A stretch of 64,000 nt of DNA from JAUVZL01 sp965603515 (GTDB lineage Bacteria; Hydrothermota; Tepidihabitantia; SM23-42): contig CBFDDH010000006.1 of the NCBI GenBank assembly GCA_965603515.1, forward strand, positions 1 to 64,000, given 5' to 3'. Position 1 is the first letter of the stretch; each line of letters starts with the position of its first letter. The position numbers were made by a program, and so were the translations under genes. The notes beneath the pieces were generated by a model. The model was given only the letters and a program-made list of their open reading frames with translations. It was not told the DNA's origin and made no database searches. Below are positions 60,781-64,000 of this stretch, piece by piece.

Positions 60781-61791
60781 ATGAGTAATATACAAAGAGC
60801 GTACTTCTCGAATCGCTGCATTCGCTCAAGGGGGAATATTATTTCAGCTATGATCCTTGTGCTGTGCACTATGTCAGTCTCGCTGTTTGCTTTTGAGAAA
60901 AACCTTGGTGAAGGCGATTACATGGTGCACTCGGTCAAAGTCAATGAAGCAGTTACTATCGACAGAATCGTGGAAGACTTTGCAGACTATGATGTGATCA
61001 TCTTTGGTGAGGAACATAATGATGCGGTTGCGCACTATCTTGAATTGTTGCTTTTCCAGAAACTGCATGATCGATATAAAGGTATGATCGCTTTATCCCT
61101 GGAGATGTTTGACCGTGATGTCCAGGTTATATTGGATGAGTATCTCAATGGTCAAATAACTGAAAAGCATTTTAAAAAAGACGCCCGGGCATGGATCAAT
61201 TATAAAGATTACCGACCATTGGTGGAGTTCGCAAAAACATCAAATATCGATGTCATTGCCGCGAATGCACCGATGCGTTATACTAATATCGCCAGGACAA
61301 GGGGACAAGATGCATTACTTGTGATATCTGAAACGGCAAAGTCATTTCTTGCTCCTCTGCCTTATGATACGGCAACTGGCGAATACCGCGAAAAACTACT
61401 GAAGGTCCAGGAAGTCTTAGAGCCTCTGCTCATAAAAAAAGATTCGCTCATGCCCGGTGATAAGATGCAAAAGAAAATGCCGCCGGCTATGATGATTTTC
61501 AAGATCAATCAGGGACAATCCCTTTGGGATGCAACGATGGCATATTCTATTATTCAATACCGTAAACAGAACAAAGACATAAAAATCATGCACGTAAACG
61601 GCAAATTTCACAGTGATGAGTATTTCGGCGTTGTAGAGCAGTTGAAAAGATATGACCCGGAAGTAAAAATTCTCGTGATATCATCATTTCCTGACGAGCA
61701 ATTCCCAGATGTTAACTTCACCCAGTACACAAATCTGGCTGACTATATGATTATAACTGATCCATCAATCACTAAGTCGTTTGAGCAATAG
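60781..61791 (+). CDS. ChaN-like (DUF399) exported protein
   Basis: 336 residues. N-terminal signal or anchor helix about 18-37. The ChaN/Tiki-like domain shows IIFGEEHNDAVAHYLELLL (about 77-95), ALSLEMFDRDVQ, and a C-terminal MHVNGKFHSDEYFGV. ChaN proteins bind haem, and the related TIKI/TraB fold contains metalloproteases; activity here is unknown. AAGGAG (60771-60776) sets ATG 60781, rejecting a frame open to 60553 that lies within the GNAT gene. Confidence 0.83.
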   Translation: MSNIQRAYFSNRCIRSRGNIISAMILVLCTMSVSLFAFEKNLGEGDYMVHSVKVNEAVTIDRIVEDFADYDVIIFGEEHNDAVAHYLELLLFQKLHDRYKGMIALSLEMFDRDVQVILDEYLNGQITEKHFKKDARAWINYKDYRPLVEFAKTSNIDVIAANAPMRYTNIARTRGQDALLVISETAKSFLAPLPYDTATGEYREKLLKVQEVLEPLLIKKDSLMPGDKMQKKMPPAMMIFKINQGQSLWDATMAYSIIQYRKQNKDIKIMHVNGKFHSDEYFGVVEQLKRYDPEVKILVISSFPDEQFPDVNFTQYTNLADYMIITDPSITKSFEQ

Positions 61792-61816
61792 ACTTGGGTA
61801 GTGGAGATTTGGCTCG

Positions 61817-61844
61817 TTGATTCTGTGCCGAAAGATCTTAAAAT
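61817..61844 (+). promoter_or_regulatory. Promoter of the transglutaminase-like gene
   Basis: TTGATT (61817-61822), 16-base spacer, TAAAAT (61839-61844). Leader of about 42 bases with AAGGAGG (61881-61887). Confidence 0.6.
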
Positions 61845-61892
61845 TTAATGATTGAATTCCAGCGAATCCTGTAACTGAAAAAGGAGGTTTTG

Positions 61893-62918
61893 ATGAAATA
61901 TATGTTACGGCGAGTTAAATATATAATTATATTTTTCGTGCTTATTGTTCTATGTTTCGCATCATTATCACATACCGGTTCTTTGTCTGACGCAGTAGAA
62001 ACGGTCAGGCAAATGAGAGCACAAGGAAAAACAAGATCAGAAATTGCAAAATATGTAAACCAGACAGTTGATAATCGCATTGTGTCTCTTAACCGTGACA
62101 CGAATGACGAATGCGGACAGTTGTCCAGCCAGAAGTACAGTATGATCAAAGAGACATTTGATGCGTGGAGCCATGAGGGCATTGATGTTGATGATCCTTA
62201 TGCAGCAGCTCATTGGGCATGGCAAAACGAGGCAGGACATTGTCAGGAAAATGCACACACTGCCTATCATATTTTGATGATGGCAACGGAATCAGGTGAT
62301 GAGATCGGAGAGTTTGCCTGCGAAGACCATATCTATGTTGTCTGGGGTATACCCAAGGATTTTTCAGGGGAAATAACTATCGATGTAATGAATAACTGGA
62401 AAGATGCTTATGTCATTGATCCGTGGCTTGGGGTATGCAAGCCGACGAGTGAAGTGGGGCGTTTAGACCTTACTTTGACTAAGGCAGGATTATATGATAT
62501 TAACCGGGTTGCTACTTGGTCCTTTTCCAATTACAAGAGGAAATATGATATGTGGTTGAAAAACTGTGAGGATTTCAGCGGCAATTATGGCGCGACTTCG
62601 GATAAACTGATCGTGACTGATGTAAGCGGTCAGTCAAATATTCAGATCGGACAGACCATGAAAATGATGCCGGCCGGAATCTTTCAGGTAAAACAAAAGA
62701 AAAACGAGGTGACAGTTGTTTTTCGAGGGAGCGAGCTTGCCGGCACGGCGATTGGCAGGTTAGCAATTCTTAATGACGTTGTCAAAGGGAATACAATATA
62801 TGCGAACCTCACTAAGGTAAAGATCAATGGTAAGGTAAAACTGAGGGTTGTTATGAAGATCAAGAACCTCAATACCGGTGCTATTATCACACGCCAAGGG
62901 ATACTGACCAAAGTATAA
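61893..62918 (+). CDS. Exported transglutaminase/papain-fold-like protein
   Basis: 341 residues. Signal peptide about 1-32. Residues about 85-185 hold a possible Cys-His-Asp set: AGHCQENAHTAY (Cys about 117), EDHIYVVWGI (His about 146) and YVIDPWLG (Asp about 176), the order seen in transglutaminase-like proteins. The C-terminal ~110 residues are beta-rich and basic. Substrate unknown, and the family call rests on motif order. AAGGAGG precedes ATG 61893. Confidence 0.65.
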   Translation: MKYMLRRVKYIIIFFVLIVLCFASLSHTGSLSDAVETVRQMRAQGKTRSEIAKYVNQTVDNRIVSLNRDTNDECGQLSSQKYSMIKETFDAWSHEGIDVDDPYAAAHWAWQNEAGHCQENAHTAYHILMMATESGDEIGEFACEDHIYVVWGIPKDFSGEITIDVMNNWKDAYVIDPWLGVCKPTSEVGRLDLTLTKAGLYDINRVATWSFSNYKRKYDMWLKNCEDFSGNYGATSDKLIVTDVSGQSNIQIGQTMKMMPAGIFQVKQKKNEVTVVFRGSELAGTAIGRLAILNDVVKGNTIYANLTKVKINGKVKLRVVMKIKNLNTGAIITRQGILTKV

Positions 62919-62957
62919 TTATTAGGTAATAACGGTTTTAATTTTCAAAACTGGATG

Positions 62958-63671
62958 CTATATTACCATACCGATACGTATCAAACGTACCGCTTTCCAC
63001 TTCCAGAATCTTAACAATTCAACAAGATTCTGAGCTGGCTCACCTATGTCCAGAGAGAAAAATACGAATAAAGGTTTACCGAGAAGATACTTTTCGTGTA
63101 GAGGTCCCCAGAAGCGCGAGTCAAAGGAATCGTCTCGATTATCACCCATGGCGAAAACATGGTCTTTGGGAACTACTACCGGACCAAAATTATCACGACC
63201 GTTGATCCCCAAAATATCATGAAGTTCACCCTTTTGCCAGAGCTTTTGATATAGCTGCTGATCGAGATCAATACGCTGGAATATATTGCGGTCACTGAAA
63301 ACAACATAGGGTTCATCGATCTTTATGCCGTTCACGTAGAGTGTTTTATCGATGATCTCCACAGTATCACCGGCAATAGCAATACATCTCTTAACTATAT
63401 TTTTATTCTCTAAAGGAGACAAGAAGGTAATTATATGTCCGCGCGTAGGGGATGAACCGGGGATGATGGGTATTTGTTTGTTTGTGAATGGCACGGGTAT
63501 TTTCACACCATAAATAAAACGATTGACAAGGAGTACATCACCAATGAGCAATGTACTTTCCATTGATGGTGTTGGTATGACCATTGCTTCAACAAAAGTT
63601 GCTCTCAGCACAAGGACGACGAGAATAACTATGATCCACGAATAAATCTCTTTCTTTAATTTTTTGCTCAC
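62958..63671 (-). CDS. lepB: Signal peptidase I
   Basis: 237 residues. Removes signal peptides from exported proteins; anchored by one N-terminal helix (about 9-28). Boxes: IPTPSMESTLLIGD with nucleophile Ser, NKNIVKRCIAIAGDTVEI with the general-base Lys, and the late box FAMGDNRDDSFDSRFWG. Start is GTG 63671, five bases after a -10 box. Serves the many exported proteins encoded nearby. Confidence 0.95.
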   Translation of the reverse strand: MSKKLKKEIYSWIIVILVVLVLRATFVEAMVIPTPSMESTLLIGDVLLVNRFIYGVKIPVPFTNKQIPIIPGSSPTRGHIITFLSPLENKNIVKRCIAIAGDTVEIIDKTLYVNGIKIDEPYVVFSDRNIFQRIDLDQQLYQKLWQKGELHDILGINGRDNFGPVVVPKDHVFAMGDNRDDSFDSRFWGPLHEKYLLGKPLFVFFSLDIGEPAQNLVELLRFWKWKAVRLIRIGMVI

Positions 63672-63676
63672 GATTA

Positions 63677-63704
63677 ATTATAATTCAACTGAGCTGGAAG
63701 TCAA
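63677..63704 (-). promoter_or_regulatory. Leaderless promoter of lepB
   Basis: Leftward TTGACT (63699-63704), 16-base spacer, TATAAT (63677-63682), five bases to GTG 63671. Back to back with the promoter at 63735. Confidence 0.8.
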
Positions 63705-63734
63705 TATCATGGTTGTGTGCCGCATTTCGGTTTC

Positions 63735-63762
63735 TTGACTTATGTCCTTTGCAGCATATAAT
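63735..63762 (+). promoter_or_regulatory. Consensus promoter of the four-Cys small protein
   Basis: TTGACT (63735-63740), 16-base spacer, TATAAT (63757-63762). Leader of about 43 bases ending in AAGGAGG (63801-63807). Confidence 0.8.
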
Positions 63763-63811
63763 ACTAATTGATTCTGAAATTGGTTCGATCAATATCTGCT
63801 AAGGAGGTATA

Positions 63812-63976
63812 ATGAACGAAAGCTTAAAGTGTCCATTTAAGGCCGCAGATCAAAGCAAGGAATGTGATCGGGATAAATGTGTACTGTGGCATGAAGGAGG
63901 TTGTACTTTTGTGCACCTCATTAGAGAGTTGGGGATTCTCAATGAAACGCTCAAAACCATACAGGCGAAGTATTGA
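63812..63976 (+). CDS. 54-residue four-cysteine protein
   Basis: Small gene with strong promoter and AAGGAGG four bases before ATG 63812; stop TGA 63974-63976. Four Cys at about 7, 18, 23 and 31 (KCPFK, KECDRDKCVLW, GGCTF) could bind zinc or an iron-sulfur cluster, followed by a helix. It resembles small CPF...C...C(A/V)LW...GGC proteins seen in various anaerobes; function unknown. Confidence 0.75.
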   Translation: MNESLKCPFKAADQSKECDRDKCVLWHEGGCTFVHLIRELGILNETLKTIQAKY

Positions 63977-64000
63977 TTGAAGAGTCATTAGTGCAGTTGA

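Overview
The window reads as a chromosome segment of an uncultured, moderately AT-rich, diderm bacterium. An outer membrane is implied by an LpxH-like phosphoesterase, a protein ending in an Omp85-like beta-barrel, many lipoproteins, and secreted proteins with type IX-style C-terminal sorting domains (C25 and C39-like peptidases). PD40/TolB propellers, a golvesin-like domain, HEAT proteins and PEGA/DUF4384 proteins fit the wider FCB group and candidate phyla such as WOR-3 (Stahlbacteria). That placement is an inference from gene style, not a phylogeny. I see 52 protein genes, one tRNA gene (Asp), no rRNA, no CRISPR array, no insertion sequence and no phage.

Layout. 1-8.3 kb: end of an upstream gene with a strong terminator, a nucleotide-sugar dehydrogenase, a HEAT protein, and an overlapping guaA / diguanylate cyclase / patatin operon. 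8.5-16.7 kb: LpxH-like enzyme, a protease-propeller-barrel fusion, a secreted 12-repeat GNDxY protein with a HEAT partner, PhzF, and an HD-GYP protein. 16.8-24 kb: a compact rnfCDGEA operon with no rnfB, then a gingipain-like C25 peptidase and a nitroreductase. 24.2-29.8 kb: P5C dehydrogenase plus glutamine synthetase (glutamate/glutamine), a MuiA-like protein and a LEA14-like lipoprotein. 30-33.2 kb: an envelope cluster behind a sigma-54 promoter, including a Trp/Tyr-rich secreted protein. 33.2-37.1 kb: uppS-cdsA-rarA-geranylgeranyl reductase operon (leftward). 37.2-45.3 kb: M23 peptidase, CapA-like protein, PQQ propeller lipoprotein, asd, DUF401 permease, C39-like secreted peptidase. 45.5-56.6 kb: tRNA-Asp, rhomboid-TPR, a Cys-cluster protein, tilS-hpt-ftsH-folE, a YifB/ComM ATPase, envelope proteins, and a cold-shock gene with terminator. 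56.7-64 kb: an esterase-PDZ operon, GNAT, ChaN-like and transglutaminase-like proteins, signal peptidase I, and a 54-residue four-Cys protein.

The most general signal is promoter architecture. About thirty genes carry TTGACA/T-like and TATAAT-like boxes separated by almost always 16 bases. For about 17 of them the start codon lies 5-8 bases after the -10 box, so the mRNA should begin at the start codon (leaderless) and no Shine-Dalgarno is present. Genes with a leader have a clear AAGGAG-type site. This rule also fixes several start codons (rnfC, the M23 peptidase, tilS, YifB, HD-GYP).

Two inverted copies of a 57-base element able to fold as a three-way junction lie at 154-210 and 8426-8482, and other hairpin-rich repeat-like elements fill most of the longer intergenic gaps.
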